Below are positions 47,635 to 57,273 of a stretch of DNA of 64,000 bases, in pieces (the first letter of the stretch is position 1; each line of letters starts with the position of its first letter). This DNA is from Phycobacter azelaicus. Lineage in GTDB: Bacteria; Pseudomonadota; Alphaproteobacteria; Rhodobacterales; Rhodobacteraceae. The notes beneath the pieces were generated by a model. It was not told the origin of the DNA. It searched no databases and saw nothing but the letters and a program-made list of their open reading frames with translations. The DNA lies in NCBI RefSeq assembly GCF_014884385.1, contig NZ_WKFH01000003.1, forward strand, positions 3,504,001 to 3,568,000. The letters run 5' to 3'. Position numbers and translations under genes: made by a program.

Positions 47635-48741
47635 ATGACGGGCACACCCGATCGATCTGCGGAACACTCTGGCCGAATCGTGATTTCTGTCGATGCTATG
47701 GGCGGAGATGCCGGCCCCACTGCTGTTGTGGCCGGCATCGCGAAATCTGCCGAGAAGAATGAGCGTATCGCCTTTCTTCTGCATGGCCCTGAAGACGAAC
47801 TGGCGCCGCTGGTTGCCAAACGACGCATCCTGAAGGATCGCGTCGTTATTCGTCATGCGGACAAGGTCGTCACCATGGACGACAAGCCCAGCCAGGTTAT
47901 GCGCAACGGCAAGGGCACGTCCATGTGGTCGGCCCTCGATGCCGTGAAGAACGGTGAGGCGGCAGGCGTCGTCTCTTGCGGCAATACCGGGGCACTGATG
48001 GCGCTCAGCATGTTACGCCTGCGCAAGATCCCTGGCGTGAACCGTCCTGCCATCGCGATTCTCTGGCCGTCACGCAATCCTCAGGGCTTCAACGTGATGC
48101 TCGATGTGGGCGCGGATGTGCGGGCGGATGCTCAGGATCTGCTGCAATACGCTCTGATGGGCACCTCCTACACGCGCAACTCGATGGACATCGCCCGTCC
48201 CCGCATTGGCCTACTGAACGTGGGAACCGAAGAACACAAGGGCAGTGCGGAGTTAAAGGAAGCCCACGCGCTGATCGCCGACAACGCCTCTGCCGCCGAT
48301 TATGACTTTGTCGGGTTCGTGGAAGGCAGCGATATTCCAGGCAATGTTGCCGACGTGATCGTCACCGACGGCTTTACCGGCAATGTGGCAATCAAGACAG
48401 GCGAAGGCACCGCCAGCCTGCTGCGCACCGCAGTGAAAGAGGCGTTCGAGTATTCCTTCATGTCCAAACTGGCAGCGATTCTGGCCTACAGCTCGCTGTC
48501 TCGGCTGGCCAAGCGGCTTGATCCGCGTCGCGTCAATGGCGGTGTCTTTCTCGGCCTCAATGGCACGGTCGTGAAATCGCACGGTGGCGCCGATGCCACG
48601 GGCGTTTCCGCCGCCGTGAAGCTAGCCTTCCGTCTGGCCGAGCAGGGCTTTGCCGATAAACTGGCGGCAAGGGTTGCATCCGCCGTCGAGCGCACCCAAG
48701 ATGCCGCTACGGCAGGCGATACGCGCTCTACCTCAGAATAA
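47635..48741 (+). CDS. plsX: phosphate acyltransferase PlsX
   Basis: The 368-residue enzyme makes acyl-phosphate from acyl-ACP for phospholipid synthesis. It begins ISVDAMGGDAGPTAVVAG, and has SCGNTGALMALSMLRLRKIPGVNRPAIA, NVGTEEHKGSAELKEAH and VIVTDGFTGNVAIKTGEG. It follows rpmF by 40 bases and precedes fabH by 22, a widely conserved order. Confidence 0.97.
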   Translation: MTGTPDRSAEHSGRIVISVDAMGGDAGPTAVVAGIAKSAEKNERIAFLLHGPEDELAPLVAKRRILKDRVVIRHADKVVTMDDKPSQVMRNGKGTSMWSALDAVKNGEAAGVVSCGNTGALMALSMLRLRKIPGVNRPAIAILWPSRNPQGFNVMLDVGADVRADAQDLLQYALMGTSYTRNSMDIARPRIGLLNVGTEEHKGSAELKEAHALIADNASAADYDFVGFVEGSDIPGNVADVIVTDGFTGNVAIKTGEGTASLLRTAVKEAFEYSFMSKLAAILAYSSLSRLAKRLDPRRVNGGVFLGLNGTVVKSHGGADATGVSAAVKLAFRLAEQGFADKLAARVASAVERTQDAATAGDTRSTSE

Positions 48742-48763
48742 CACCCGTAAAGGCAGGCAACGA

Positions 48764-49735
48764 ATGACGCGACGTGCAGTAGTAGTAGGCACAGGACACT
48801 ATCTTCCCGAACGGGTGGTGGAAAACGCGGAATTCGAGAAGACGCTGGACACATCGGACGAATGGATTCGCGCACGCTCAGGTATCGAGCGGCGCCACTT
48901 TGCTTCTGAAGGCGAAACCACCTCGTCGATGGCGACCGCAGCAGCAGAGGCCGCCCTCAAAGATGCACAACTCACAGCCGATGACATCGATGCCATTGTG
49001 CTGGCAACCTCGACAGCCGATCTGACCTTTCCGTCTGCCGCGACGATGGTGCAAGCCCAACTGGGTATGACCCGAGGATTTGCCTTTGACGTGCAGGCGG
49101 TCTGTGCGGGCTTTGTTTATGCGCTTTGCAATGCCAATGCGTTGATCGCCTCGGGTCAGGCCGACCGTGTGCTGGTCATCGGGGCGGAAACATTCTCCCG
49201 CATCATGGACTGGACCGATCGTTCGACCTGCGTTCTGTTTGGCGACGGCGCTGGCGCGCTGATCCTTGAAGCGCAGACCGGCAAAGGCTCTAACGCGGAC
49301 CGCGGCATCCTGTCGACCGATCTCAATTCGGACGGGCGCTATAAGGACCTCCTTTACGTGGATGGTGGGGTTTCGACGCAATCGACCGGGCATCTGCGCA
49401 TGCAAGGCAACCAGGTGTTCCGCCATGCGGTTGAGAAACTGGCCAAGACAGCAACCACCGCACTGGATCGGGCCGGGTTGGCTGCCCAAGATGTCGATTG
49501 GATCGTGCCGCATCAGGCCAATATCCGCATCATCCAGGGTACGGCCAAGAAGATGGGCCTGAGCATGGACAACGTCGTTGTTACCGTTCAGGACCACGGA
49601 AATACCTCTGCCGCCTCAATCCCGCTGGCCCTGTCTGTTGGCAAGGAACGCGGTCAGATCAAACCCGGTGACCTGATTGTGACCGAAGCGATTGGCGGCG
49701 GGCTGGCCTGGGGGGCGGTTGTGCTGCGCTGGTAG
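48764..49735 (+). CDS. fabH: 3-oxoacyl-ACP synthase III
   Basis: The 323-residue condensing enzyme starts fatty-acid synthesis from acetyl-CoA and malonyl-ACP. ATG 48764 is used; the open frame upstream overlaps plsX. The catalytic triad is Cys114 in QAVCAGF, His in WIVPHQANIRI and Asn in DHGNTSAAS. It is followed by ihfA. Confidence 0.97.
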   Translation: MTRRAVVVGTGHYLPERVVENAEFEKTLDTSDEWIRARSGIERRHFASEGETTSSMATAAAEAALKDAQLTADDIDAIVLATSTADLTFPSAATMVQAQLGMTRGFAFDVQAVCAGFVYALCNANALIASGQADRVLVIGAETFSRIMDWTDRSTCVLFGDGAGALILEAQTGKGSNADRGILSTDLNSDGRYKDLLYVDGGVSTQSTGHLRMQGNQVFRHAVEKLAKTATTALDRAGLAAQDVDWIVPHQANIRIIQGTAKKMGLSMDNVVVTVQDHGNTSAASIPLALSVGKERGQIKPGDLIVTEAIGGGLAWGAVVLRW

Positions 49736-49827
49736 CACGGGGCTGCGCAATCTGGCGCCCTGCAATTCATTGATATTGACAGTGAAATTCACCACACCCT
49801 ATGCTTGAGCAAACAACGGGGATTGGT

Positions 49828-50130
49828 ATGAGTGAAAAAACTCTGACGCGAATGGACCTGAGTGAGGCCGTTTTCCGCGAAGTCGGCCTGTCGCGCAACG
49901 AAAGCGCACAGCTGGTCGAAAGCATGTTGCAGCACATGTCCGACGCTTTGGTACGGGGGGAGCAGGTGAAAATCTCTTCTTTCGGGACCTTTAGCGTCAG
50001 GGACAAAACCGCGCGTGTGGGCCGCAACCCCAAGACTGGCGAAGAGGTTCCGATCCAGCCGCGCCGCGTGCTGACCTTCCGGCCCTCTCATTTGATGAAA
50101 GACCGCGTCGCCGACGGCAACCGCAGCTGA
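49828..50130 (+). CDS. ihfA: integration host factor alpha subunit
   Basis: From ATG 49828 the protein is 100 residues, the usual IHF-alpha length; an upstream ATG at 49801 would add nine atypical residues. HU/IHF features: [36 protein letters not shown], and the DNA-intercalating arm [12 protein letters not shown] with [12 protein letters not shown] bends DNA at specific sites. It is paired with the downstream MerR gene. Confidence 0.96.
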   Translation: MSEKTLTRMDLSEAVFREVGLSRNESAQLVESMLQHMSDALVRGEQVKISSFGTFSVRDKTARVGRNPKTGEEVPIQPRRVLTFRPSHLMKDRVADGNRS

Positions 50131-50174
50131 ACTCAGCTGAACGGCATCGGTCCAAAGCAACGGAACCATTATCC

Positions 50175-51821
50175 ATGTCCAAATCACCAGACGCCTTCCG
50201 CACGATCAGCGAAGTGGCGGAGTGGCTGGGGGTGCAAGCGCATGTTTTGCGCTTCTGGGAAAGCAAATTCACCCAAGTCAAGCCGATCAAACGGGCCGGT
50301 GGACGCAGGTACTATCGCCCCGCCGATATGTTGCTCTTGGGCGGAATCCGCAAACTGCTGCATGACGACGGCATGTCGATCAAAGAAGTGCAGGCCATCC
50401 TGCGCGATCTCGGTATTTCACACGTTTCCGAAATGTCTCACAGCCTGGACGCAACGGCGCCGGGCGAGCAACCTGCGGGCAATGACAGCGCGAACGCCGG
50501 GACGACGACGTCCAGCACGGTGGCAAAAGAGGAGCCGGAGACTATTGAAGGCGACGCGCCCGAAGACGTAGGTTTCATTCCTTCGAGCAACGAGCCGTTA
50601 GATTCTGGCAAATCGCCCTCGGAATCTCATTCGCATCAGGCTTCAGGAGAGGGGGACCGTGACGCGCCCAACGACACAGAGCACGCCGAAAACCTCACAT
50701 CACCGGACGCGACTGGCGACGAGACCGAAACTGAGGTTGCAATAGAGGCTGCTTCCCCTGCAGGCCAATCCGAGCCAGTCAGGGCTGAACCCGATTCCAC
50801 TGCCGAAGCTGAGGACACGTCGGCGCCCCTCACACCGACTGATGATATCAACACGCAGACCCCGCCCTCCGAAAACCTTTCCCCAGCGGAAGCAGATCCG
50901 CTCGCAGAAAGCGAAATGGCAGTGGGCGTGCCTGCCACGGACGTCCAGCAGCCAGAACAGCTAGCAGAGGGTGCTGACGATGCGGCCGATTTGGAAACGA
51001 CCGCAGCGTTTGGGGACGACGATGACGCGGCCACTGCAGCGGCACACAGCACATCTGTTGATCCGGCCGAACCCGCTGAGCCGGAACAATTCATGATGGA
51101 TCTGGGCAGCCCGGATCCATCCGAGTCAGCCCCGTCGACCGAGGAGCCTGCGGCATTGGCCGAAGTCTCGCAAGCGTCAGATGCCACACCTTTTGAGCCA
51201 GCTGCGGAGGAAAGCCATCTCCCCCTGATGGACGCGCCAGAATCCGTGTCGTCGGAAACCGATGCGCCGATACTCGGGACCGAATCCGCAGCCGCTGGGG
51301 ATCCCCCGTCAGGCGACGCTCCGGTCTTTACGGCGAGTGACCCTGCACCGGAAAGCCTTCCGCAATCCGAGGTCCAACTCGGCGACGACACAGCAGCCGC
51401 CATCACGCCGCTGTCGGAGGAAATCGGGGAACCAAGTGCCGCTGCCGAAGATGACGAGTTTTCCGCTGATACCAGCATGGCGGAATCTGCGCCGCAGGCG
51501 CCTCTTTCTGCAGAAGGGGCCGCTGCCGCCTTGCCGAGTACTGGCCCTGCTCCTCTGGAGGATCAGGCTCCGCTATCGTCAGAGCCGCAAAGTGATGCCG
51601 CTGCAGCAGACCAGTCCAAGGCTTCGGATCTCGAAAGCGCCTCTTTGACCGGTTCAGCACCGCGAATCATCGCTGTTCCAGACGAGGATCTGGCCGCGCA
51701 GGTGAACCTTCGCCCCGGCCTCCTTGCCTTATTGGCGCAAACCACGCAAATCCCGCCACAGTCCCGGGATGAGGTGGCGGGCTGCGTCGCGGAACTCCGC
51801 GGCTGGCTCGACGGAAAATAA
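50175..51821 (+). CDS. MerR-type regulator with long acidic, probably disordered tail
   Basis: The 548-residue protein has a MerR winged-helix domain at about 7-80 ([51 protein letters not shown]). Residues of about 95-490 are almost all Asp, Glu, Ala, Ser, Pro and Thr, with no hydrophobic core, so they are probably disordered. A compact end (about 495-548: [20 protein letters not shown], then an amphipathic helix to WLDGK) looks conserved-like again. Ordinary MerR proteins have about 120-150 residues, with a short effector end. The ligand is unknown. The ihfA-merR-tRNA-Pro neighbourhood is familiar from alphaproteobacteria. Confidence 0.88.
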   Translation: MSKSPDAFRTISEVAEWLGVQAHVLRFWESKFTQVKPIKRAGGRRYYRPADMLLLGGIRKLLHDDGMSIKEVQAILRDLGISHVSEMSHSLDATAPGEQPAGNDSANAGTTTSSTVAKEEPETIEGDAPEDVGFIPSSNEPLDSGKSPSESHSHQASGEGDRDAPNDTEHAENLTSPDATGDETETEVAIEAASPAGQSEPVRAEPDSTAEAEDTSAPLTPTDDINTQTPPSENLSPAEADPLAESEMAVGVPATDVQQPEQLAEGADDAADLETTAAFGDDDDAATAAAHSTSVDPAEPAEPEQFMMDLGSPDPSESAPSTEEPAALAEVSQASDATPFEPAAEESHLPLMDAPESVSSETDAPILGTESAAAGDPPSGDAPVFTASDPAPESLPQSEVQLGDDTAAAITPLSEEIGEPSAAAEDDEFSADTSMAESAPQAPLSAEGAAAALPSTGPAPLEDQAPLSSEPQSDAAAADQSKASDLESASLTGSAPRIIAVPDEDLAAQVNLRPGLLALLAQTTQIPPQSRDEVAGCVAELRGWLDGK

Positions 51822-51893
51822 ATCTGCATAGCGCGGGAAATTCTTGGCAATGCCTCTTGCCCCCGCTGCGAAAACCGCTAGAAAGCCCCTCAG

Positions 51894-51970
51894 CGGGCTA
51901 TGGCGCAGCCTGGTAGCGCGTCCGTCTGGGGGACGGAAGGTCGCAGGTTCGAGTCCTGCTAGCCCGACCA
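51894..51970 (+). tRNA. tRNA-Pro (anticodon GGG)
   Basis: The 77-base gene folds as a cloverleaf. The acceptor stem is CGGGCTA / TAGCCCG with discriminator A and encoded CCA (51968-51970). The anticodon stem TCCGT / ACGGA holds loop CTGGGGG, giving anticodon GGG, and the T arm carries GGTTCGAGTCC. It is followed one base later by a strong terminator. No integrase gene or direct repeat of its 3' end was noticed nearby. Confidence 0.97.
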
Positions 51971-51971
51971 T

Positions 51972-52009
51972 ACAAAACGCCTGGGTGTTTGCGCACCCAG
52001 GCGTTTTGT
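51972..52009. terminator. strong terminator after tRNA-Pro
   Basis: A perfect 16-bp stem ACAAAACGCCTGGGTG / CACCCAGGCGTTTTGT closes the six-base loop TTTGCG. It begins two bases after the tRNA CCA end. The TTTT within the right arm would give the U run. Confidence 0.88.
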
Positions 52010-52085
52010 GTATCTGTAACCGGGGGTTACGGTGTTTGCCCATCGCAGCACACCGGGCCGGGCCCGGCCAGAGGGGAGAGCGGAT

Positions 52086-53165
52086 ATGACAGGCGTATTA
52101 CCCAGCCAGAGGCTGGAGACCATGCTAAGCCACGGTGAAATCACCTTGTCCGAACCGCTGATCGAGGGCCAGATACAGCCGGCAAGCCTTGATCTGCGCC
52201 TTGGTCATGTGGCTTACCGCGTGCGCGCCTCGTTCTTGTCAGGCCATGGCAATACCGTTGCCGACCGCCTCTCGGAATTTGAAATGCACCGCATCGATCT
52301 GGATGGCGGTGCGGTTCTTGAAAAGGGCTGCGTCTACGTGGTGCCGCTGATGGAGGGACTGGCCCTGCCGCAGGACGTCTCAGCCGTCGCTAATGCCAAA
52401 AGCTCAACCGGGCGCCTTGACCTTCTTACACGGACCATAACCGATGGCGGCGAAGAGTTCGACCGGATCAAACCGGGCTATACCGGCCCTTTGTATGCTG
52501 AAATCTGCCCGCGGTCCTTTTCCGTTCTGGTGCGGCCGGGCATGCGCCTCAATCAAATCCGCTTCCGCACCGGTCAGGCTGTCTTGAGCGATCAGGAGCT
52601 TTTCAAGCTCCATGCCCAAAGTCCGCTGGTGGATGGCGATGCGGTAATCGAGGACGGCCTTGGGTTTTCCGTCGACCTTCAGCTTCCGGGCAGCGATTTG
52701 GTGGGGTATCGCGCCAAACCCCACACCGGGGTGATCGATCTGGACCGGATCGGAGCATATGATCCGCAGGACTATTGGGAAGAGGTGCGCACCACCAAGG
52801 GCCGCATCATTCTGGACCCAGGCGCATTCTACATCCTCGTCAGCCGCGAGGCGGTGCATATCCCGCCCGCCTATGCCGCCGAGATGGCGCCTTATCTGGC
52901 TATGGTGGGGGAATTCCGGGTGCATTACGCGGGCTTCTTCGATCCCGGTTTCGGCCATGCCTCGGCCGGTGGAGCGGGATCACGTGGGGTGCTGGAGGTG
53001 CGCTGCCACGAGGCGCCTTTTGTACTGGAGCACGGTCAGGTCGTCGGACGTCTGGTCTATGAACGCATGGCCGAGGTGCCGCAGCAGCTCTATGGAGCCG
53101 GTATCTCCTCCAACTATCAAGGACAGGGGCTGAAGCTGTCCAAACACTTCAAAAACCCGCAGTAG
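52086..53165 (+). CDS. dcd: 2'-deoxycytidine 5'-triphosphate deaminase, double-domain alphaproteobacterial type
   Basis: From ATG 52086 the protein has 359 residues, about twice classical Dcd. The N-terminal half has QPASLDLRLGHVAYRVRASF and NAKSSTGRLDLLTRTITDGGEEF, then the GPLYAEICPRSF segment. The C-terminal half repeats dUTPase-like elements (KGRIILDPGAFYILVSREAVHIPPAYAAEM, HYAGFFDPGFGH, LEVRCHEAPFVLEHGQ). It turns dCTP into dUTP as a dTMP precursor. It follows the tRNA terminator. Confidence 0.9.
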   Translation: MTGVLPSQRLETMLSHGEITLSEPLIEGQIQPASLDLRLGHVAYRVRASFLSGHGNTVADRLSEFEMHRIDLDGGAVLEKGCVYVVPLMEGLALPQDVSAVANAKSSTGRLDLLTRTITDGGEEFDRIKPGYTGPLYAEICPRSFSVLVRPGMRLNQIRFRTGQAVLSDQELFKLHAQSPLVDGDAVIEDGLGFSVDLQLPGSDLVGYRAKPHTGVIDLDRIGAYDPQDYWEEVRTTKGRIILDPGAFYILVSREAVHIPPAYAAEMAPYLAMVGEFRVHYAGFFDPGFGHASAGGAGSRGVLEVRCHEAPFVLEHGQVVGRLVYERMAEVPQQLYGAGISSNYQGQGLKLSKHFKNPQ

Positions 53166-53181
53166 ACCGCGACCAGCGCCA

Positions 53182-53406
53182 TCAGCTCCGCTGATCACGC
53201 TGTGCGCGTCTGGCGCGGCGTTCCTGCCGCATGGTACGGATGCGCTCTCGTTCAGCGCGCTCTTCGGCTTCGGCCGGGGTTACGGGCCTGTTGCCGCGTC
53301 CAATGCCTCTGCCAGCAACCGCGTTGATCCCGGCATCGACCCCTTTATTGACCGCCCGCCCTACGAGGCGGCGCACGATCATATTGAAGATGGACTCGAT
53401 GTTCAT
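53182..53406 (-). CDS. small basic protein, unknown function
   Basis: The 74-residue protein starts with an amphipathic stretch (MNIESIFNMIVRRLVGRAVNKGV), then a glycine-rich middle (GRGIGRGNRPVTP), and ends in an Arg/Glu-rich helix (AEERAERERIRTMRQERRARR). I do not recognise a characterised family. It is read leftward after scpB's end and converges on dcd. Absence of a signal peptide suggests the cytoplasm or membrane surface. Confidence 0.6.
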   Translation of the reverse strand: MNIESIFNMIVRRLVGRAVNKGVDAGINAVAGRGIGRGNRPVTPAEAEERAERERIRTMRQERRARRAQRDQRS

Positions 53407-53471
53407 GGCATGGCTCCGCTTCTGTCCGACCCGAGATAGCGCAGGAATCTGACAATTTCTGGGCGCAGGCC

Positions 53472-54140
53472 TTAGCTCTCAAACAGCTCTGGCTGCTCGC
53501 CGGACTCATCCTCCCCCGAATCCTCGCTCCCCTGCCCCAACGGGAAGCTGCCCGGCGGCGGTCGGCTTTCCAGAAGTCCTGCGGCCCTCAGCTCCTTGAG
53601 CCCCGGAAGATCCCGCGCGCTTTCCAGACCAAAATGATCGAGGAACACCGGCGTCACCACAAATGTGACCGGGCGCCCCGGTGTCATCCGACGACGGCCA
53701 AGACGGATCCATTCCATCTCCAAGAGCTGGTCGATGGTCCCGCGCGAAACCGAAACACCGCGAATTTCCTCTATCTCGGCGCGCGTCACCGGCTGGTGAT
53801 AGGCGATGATGGCAAGGGTTTCGATCGCGGCGCGGCTCAGCTTGCGGGTCTCTACGATTTCCTTCTGCATCAGAAAGCCAAGGTCAGGCGCGGTGCGAAT
53901 TGCCCAGGCATCGCCCACACGCACGACCCGCACCCCGCGCCCCTCGTAGCGTTTGCGCAGATATTCGAGCGCCTCGCCTGGATTGCAACCGTGCGGCATG
54001 CGGGACTCCAGATCGCGGATCGTGACAGGCTCGGTGCTGGCAAAAAGAACCGCTTCGACCATGCGCTCCTGTTCAGCCATGGGCGGGGCCTCAAAAAGGC
54101 TTTCGGAGGCCTCGGTCTCAGAGTTGCTGAAGTCTTCCAT
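53472..54140 (-). CDS. scpB: segregation and condensation protein B
   Basis: The 222-residue protein has the two winged-helix units of ScpB: VEAVLFASTEPVTIRDLESRMP, LSRAAIETLAIIAYHQPVTRAEIEEIRGVSV and WIRLGRRRMTPGRPVTFVVTPVFLDHFGL. With ScpA it completes the Smc condensin that organises and separates chromosomes. Its ATG overlaps the scpA stop by one base. The acidic end (SGEDE and related residues) is not part of the fold. Confidence 0.94.
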   Translation of the reverse strand: MEDFSNSETEASESLFEAPPMAEQERMVEAVLFASTEPVTIRDLESRMPHGCNPGEALEYLRKRYEGRGVRVVRVGDAWAIRTAPDLGFLMQKEIVETRKLSRAAIETLAIIAYHQPVTRAEIEEIRGVSVSRGTIDQLLEMEWIRLGRRRMTPGRPVTFVVTPVFLDHFGLESARDLPGLKELRAAGLLESRPPPGSFPLGQGSEDSGEDESGEQPELFES

Positions 54141-54937
54141 CAGGGGTCCCCATTCACATGGCGCAACTGAATTGGTGCAAAGGTTTCGCTCTGGCGCAGT
54201 TCCACCTGGCCTTCCTTGACCAGTTGCAGCGAGGCCGCAAAGGTAGCTGCCGTCGCCGAGCGGCGTTTTACAGGATCACTGTGCCAGCCGTCAGGCAGGT
54301 AGCTCAACATATCGGTCCAACTGCCGGTAAAGCCGACGAGGCCGCGCATGCGCTCAAGCGCTTCCTCCATGGTGAAGACCGAGTCGCGATCCATCACAAA
54401 GGGCCGGAAATCATCACGGGTGCGGATACGCGCATAGCCCTGCATCAGATCGAGAAGATTGGCGCTATAGGTGACAGTGCGGATCCGTTCCACTGTTTCG
54501 CTTTGTCCACGGGCAAAGAAATCACGGCCCAGTTGATCCCGTCCCATAAGGCGCGCGGCGGCATCGCGCATCGCCTGCAGCCGTTCGAGCTGAAAGGCCA
54601 GGTGCGCAGCAAGCTCCTCACCCGAGGGACCTTCTTCTTCGGGGTCGGGCGGCAACAGCAGACGCGATTTCAGAAAGGCCAGCCAGGCAGCCATGACAAG
54701 GTAGTCCGCCGCAAGTTCGATGCGCAGCTCCTTGGCGCGCTCCACAAATGCAAGGTATTGCCGAGCCAGCTCCAAAACCGAAATGCGCCGCAGGTCCACT
54801 TTCTGGGTACGCGACAGCATCAGCAACAGGTCGAGCGGCCCCTCATAGCCGTCGACATCGACAATCAGCGCCTCGGCGGCCAGACGGTCTTCGACCGACG
54901 GCTCATCCGTTTCCGGAAACAGGGTATCTTCAGACAT
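54140..54937 (-). CDS. scpA: segregation and condensation protein A
   Basis: The 265-residue kleisin has the N-terminal helical domain (VDGYEGPLDLLLMLSRTQKVDLRRIS, LAADYLVMAAWLAFLKSRLLLP) and C-terminal winged helix. ScpA bridges Smc and ScpB. It overlaps nagZ by eight bases upstream and scpB by one downstream, giving a tight SPOR-nagZ-scpA-scpB operon. Confidence 0.95.
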   Translation of the reverse strand: MSEDTLFPETDEPSVEDRLAAEALIVDVDGYEGPLDLLLMLSRTQKVDLRRISVLELARQYLAFVERAKELRIELAADYLVMAAWLAFLKSRLLLPPDPEEEGPSGEELAAHLAFQLERLQAMRDAAARLMGRDQLGRDFFARGQSETVERIRTVTYSANLLDLMQGYARIRTRDDFRPFVMDRDSVFTMEEALERMRGLVGFTGSWTDMLSYLPDGWHSDPVKRRSATAATFAASLQLVKEGQVELRQSETFAPIQLRHVNGDP

Positions 54938-55937
54938 CGACCTTTCCGCCCATCAGGGCAGCAAGTTCGGCCTCGGCGGCTTCTATGTCAAGCGGCGCAG
55001 GCGTTTTACGCGCTTCAACGGCTTTTTCTGCGCGCTTTTGCCCGATCTCATCCAAGCGACCGGCGGCTTCGGCCACTGCTGCGCGTGTGGGGAGGTCGGC
55101 ATTGCACAACAGGACGATATCGCATCCCGCAGCTCGTGAGTGCTGCGCGATCTCCTGCGGGGTGCCTTCCAGGGCCTTCATCGAGATATCATCGGTCATG
55201 ATCAGCCCGTCAAAACCGATCCTCTGGCGGATCATCCCCATTGCAGCAGATGACAGGGTCGCAGGGCGCGCATCCAGCGTCTCGAAGACGATATGAGCGG
55301 TCATTGCCATAGGAAGATCGTTCAGGGCGCGAAACGGGGCAAAGTCCGTCTTGTCCAATTCTTCCAACGGTGTCGTGACATGAGGTAGATCGTAATGGCT
55401 GTCCGCCATAGCACGCCCATGGCCGGGGATGTGTTTCAAGACCGGCACAACGCCGCCGTCCAGATGTCCGTCGGCCACCGCACGGGCCAGATCCGCCACC
55501 TCAGCAGCCGTCTCACCATAGCAGCGGTTTTTCAGGAAAGGATGGGTCTCGGCCCCAGCGATATCAGCAAGCGGCGCGCAGTTGCTATCGATTCCAAGGG
55601 CGCGTAGCTCGTGCGAGATCAGGCGATAGCGCAGGTACATGGCACGGCGCGCGGCCGACCCCGCCTGCACGGCGTGATCCATAGGCGCCATCCATTCGCG
55701 TGCCAGCGGCGCTCGCAGGCGCTGCACGCGTCCGCCTTCCTGGTCGATGGTGATCAGACAGTCACGGCCAACCGCTTCGCGCATGTCATTGCAAAGGGCG
55801 CGAACCTGATGGGAACTATCGATATTTCTGGCAAACAGGATGAACCCAAAAGGATCCATCTCGCGAAACAGCGCTTTTTCCTCTGTGGTCAGGCGCAGCC
55901 CTGTCGCATCGAGCATTGTGGCCCCAAAGCCGCTCAT
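54930..55937 (-). CDS. nagZ: beta-N-acetylhexosaminidase NagZ
   Basis: This 335-residue family-3 glycosidase releases GlcNAc from muropeptide disaccharides in the cytoplasm. Signature LKHIPGHGRAMADSHYDLPHV gives the catalytic His/Asp loop, and ITIDQEGGRVQRLR and IMTDDISMKAL supply the other conserved aspartates. It overlaps the SPOR gene by four bases and scpA by eight. Cell-wall recycling and chromosome segregation are thus co-expressed. Confidence 0.95.
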   Translation of the reverse strand: MSGFGATMLDATGLRLTTEEKALFREMDPFGFILFARNIDSSHQVRALCNDMREAVGRDCLITIDQEGGRVQRLRAPLAREWMAPMDHAVQAGSAARRAMYLRYRLISHELRALGIDSNCAPLADIAGAETHPFLKNRCYGETAAEVADLARAVADGHLDGGVVPVLKHIPGHGRAMADSHYDLPHVTTPLEELDKTDFAPFRALNDLPMAMTAHIVFETLDARPATLSSAAMGMIRQRIGFDGLIMTDDISMKALEGTPQEIAQHSRAAGCDIVLLCNADLPTRAAVAEAAGRLDEIGQKRAEKAVEARKTPAPLDIEAAEAELAALMGGKVDV

Positions 55938-57178
55938 CGGGTGGTGACGGGGATGCAGTCCGCGTTACCCGCCACAAGCGCCGAACAGAAGCGCCGCGCA
56001 TCGGAGAGGCCGTCAAAGCCCATGGCGCGCAGCCTGTAGAAGGTACGGCCACCGCTTTCGGCGCGCTGGATCACACGTTTCTTGTCGGCGAGGTAATCTT
56101 CGAACTGAGCATAGATACGATCCCATTCGGCGCGAGCGACCTCGGCGCTTTCATAGGCGCCGAGCTGGGCAAGACGGGTCCCTGCTGGCAGGCTGTCCGG
56201 GGACACTTCAAGCACACTCGCCGTGGTTGCGAGAGCTCCCGGATCAGCAGCCGGAGTGAACCGCGCAGGGCGCACATTGGGGCGCAAAGAGATCTTCACC
56301 CCCGGCGCCTTGAGCAAGGCTGCGGAGGGTTGCGGCGCGGCTGCCACGGCAGCGATTTCCACTGGTTTGAGCGGTTCCGGCTGCACGATGACCGGCGCAG
56401 AGACCGGCTCAACCTTTACCTGCTCCCCCCTGTCGCCAAGGGCTTCAAGCGGCTCAACGCCCTCGGTCAACTGAGCAACCAGAGTGTCGATTTCACCGCT
56501 CTGATAAGCTGCCATGGTACGTTCGGAAACTGCGCCGCCAACCGGCTCGGCCTGATCGGCGCGGTCCTGTTCCGCCAGTTGAGCCAGTTCGGACAAGGGA
56601 CGGTCGTCTTCGGTCAGCTCGATCGGCTGAGGCGCGAGAACCAGACGGTCAGCGGGATCTTCTGCCGTACCGGTGGCCGCAACCGCGTTGACGGCAAGTC
56701 CCTGGTGGTCCGCGGGGCGGCCGCCCGGGTTTTCCGGCTGTATCCGCATCGGACCTTCTACTGCGCGCACGACCGGGACACCGCTCACATCGCGCATCAC
56801 AAGCTTGTAGCCCCAGACGCTGATCCCAACGACGAGTGCCAGCGACGCGGCGGCCCCCAGAACAGCCGCAAGACGGCCAAAGCGACCCTGCCTGCCTTCG
56901 GCCAGCTCATCGACGCTATCATATCCATAGTCATCGGCGCCGTAGATCTCAGCCTGTGCCGGATCGAATCCGCCATAGCCCTGTTGCGCCTGCGTCGCTT
57001 CGGGAGCCACGTAAAGAGATTGAGGCTGCACATTAGGCTGATGCCCCGTAGCCGACAGAGGGGGCTCAGGTGCCACGAAAGTTTGCCGCTGATAGTGAAC
57101 ACCGCCTGAAGCCGCGCCCTGGGCGACTCCACCTTGCTCATAGGTCTGGCGCGCGCCAGCCTGCGTAAAATACGCCAT
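55934..57178 (-). CDS. SPOR-domain cell-envelope protein
   Basis: From ATG 57178 after GAGGCGG the protein has 414 residues. A cytoplasmic N-terminus with many Gln, Ala and Gly residues precedes one membrane helix (about 100-125, AAVLGAAASLALVVGISVWGYKL). A long acidic/proline-alanine periplasmic stretch follows. The last ~80 residues form a SPOR domain (TRLAQLGAYESAEVARAEWDRIYAQF, TFYRLRAMGFDGLSDARRFCSAL), which binds peptidoglycan without stem peptides, as at division sites. Its stop overlaps nagZ. Confidence 0.9.
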   Translation of the reverse strand: MAYFTQAGARQTYEQGGVAQGAASGGVHYQRQTFVAPEPPLSATGHQPNVQPQSLYVAPEATQAQQGYGGFDPAQAEIYGADDYGYDSVDELAEGRQGRFGRLAAVLGAAASLALVVGISVWGYKLVMRDVSGVPVVRAVEGPMRIQPENPGGRPADHQGLAVNAVAATGTAEDPADRLVLAPQPIELTEDDRPLSELAQLAEQDRADQAEPVGGAVSERTMAAYQSGEIDTLVAQLTEGVEPLEALGDRGEQVKVEPVSAPVIVQPEPLKPVEIAAVAAAPQPSAALLKAPGVKISLRPNVRPARFTPAADPGALATTASVLEVSPDSLPAGTRLAQLGAYESAEVARAEWDRIYAQFEDYLADKKRVIQRAESGGRTFYRLRAMGFDGLSDARRFCSALVAGNADCIPVTTR

Positions 57179-57273
57179 TATCCGCCTCACTGCCCATTTG
57201 ACGCAGCGCATCAGAGGCGCTGCGTGTCAGGGTCTCTTGAACTGCCTCGATCCGGCGGCCTGTGCGTGTTTTT

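Noticed and set aside
50636..51478. Serine/glycine-rich leftward frame of 280 codons opposite the MerR tail
   Set aside because: It is the complement of the acidic low-complexity region; repeated Ser and Gly follow directly from the Asp/Glu/Ala codons of the real strand.
51894..52020. tRNA-Pro 3' end as attachment site of a genomic island
   Set aside because: No integrase or repeated 3' end is visible, and the downstream gene is the core dcd gene; the palindrome after it is a terminator.
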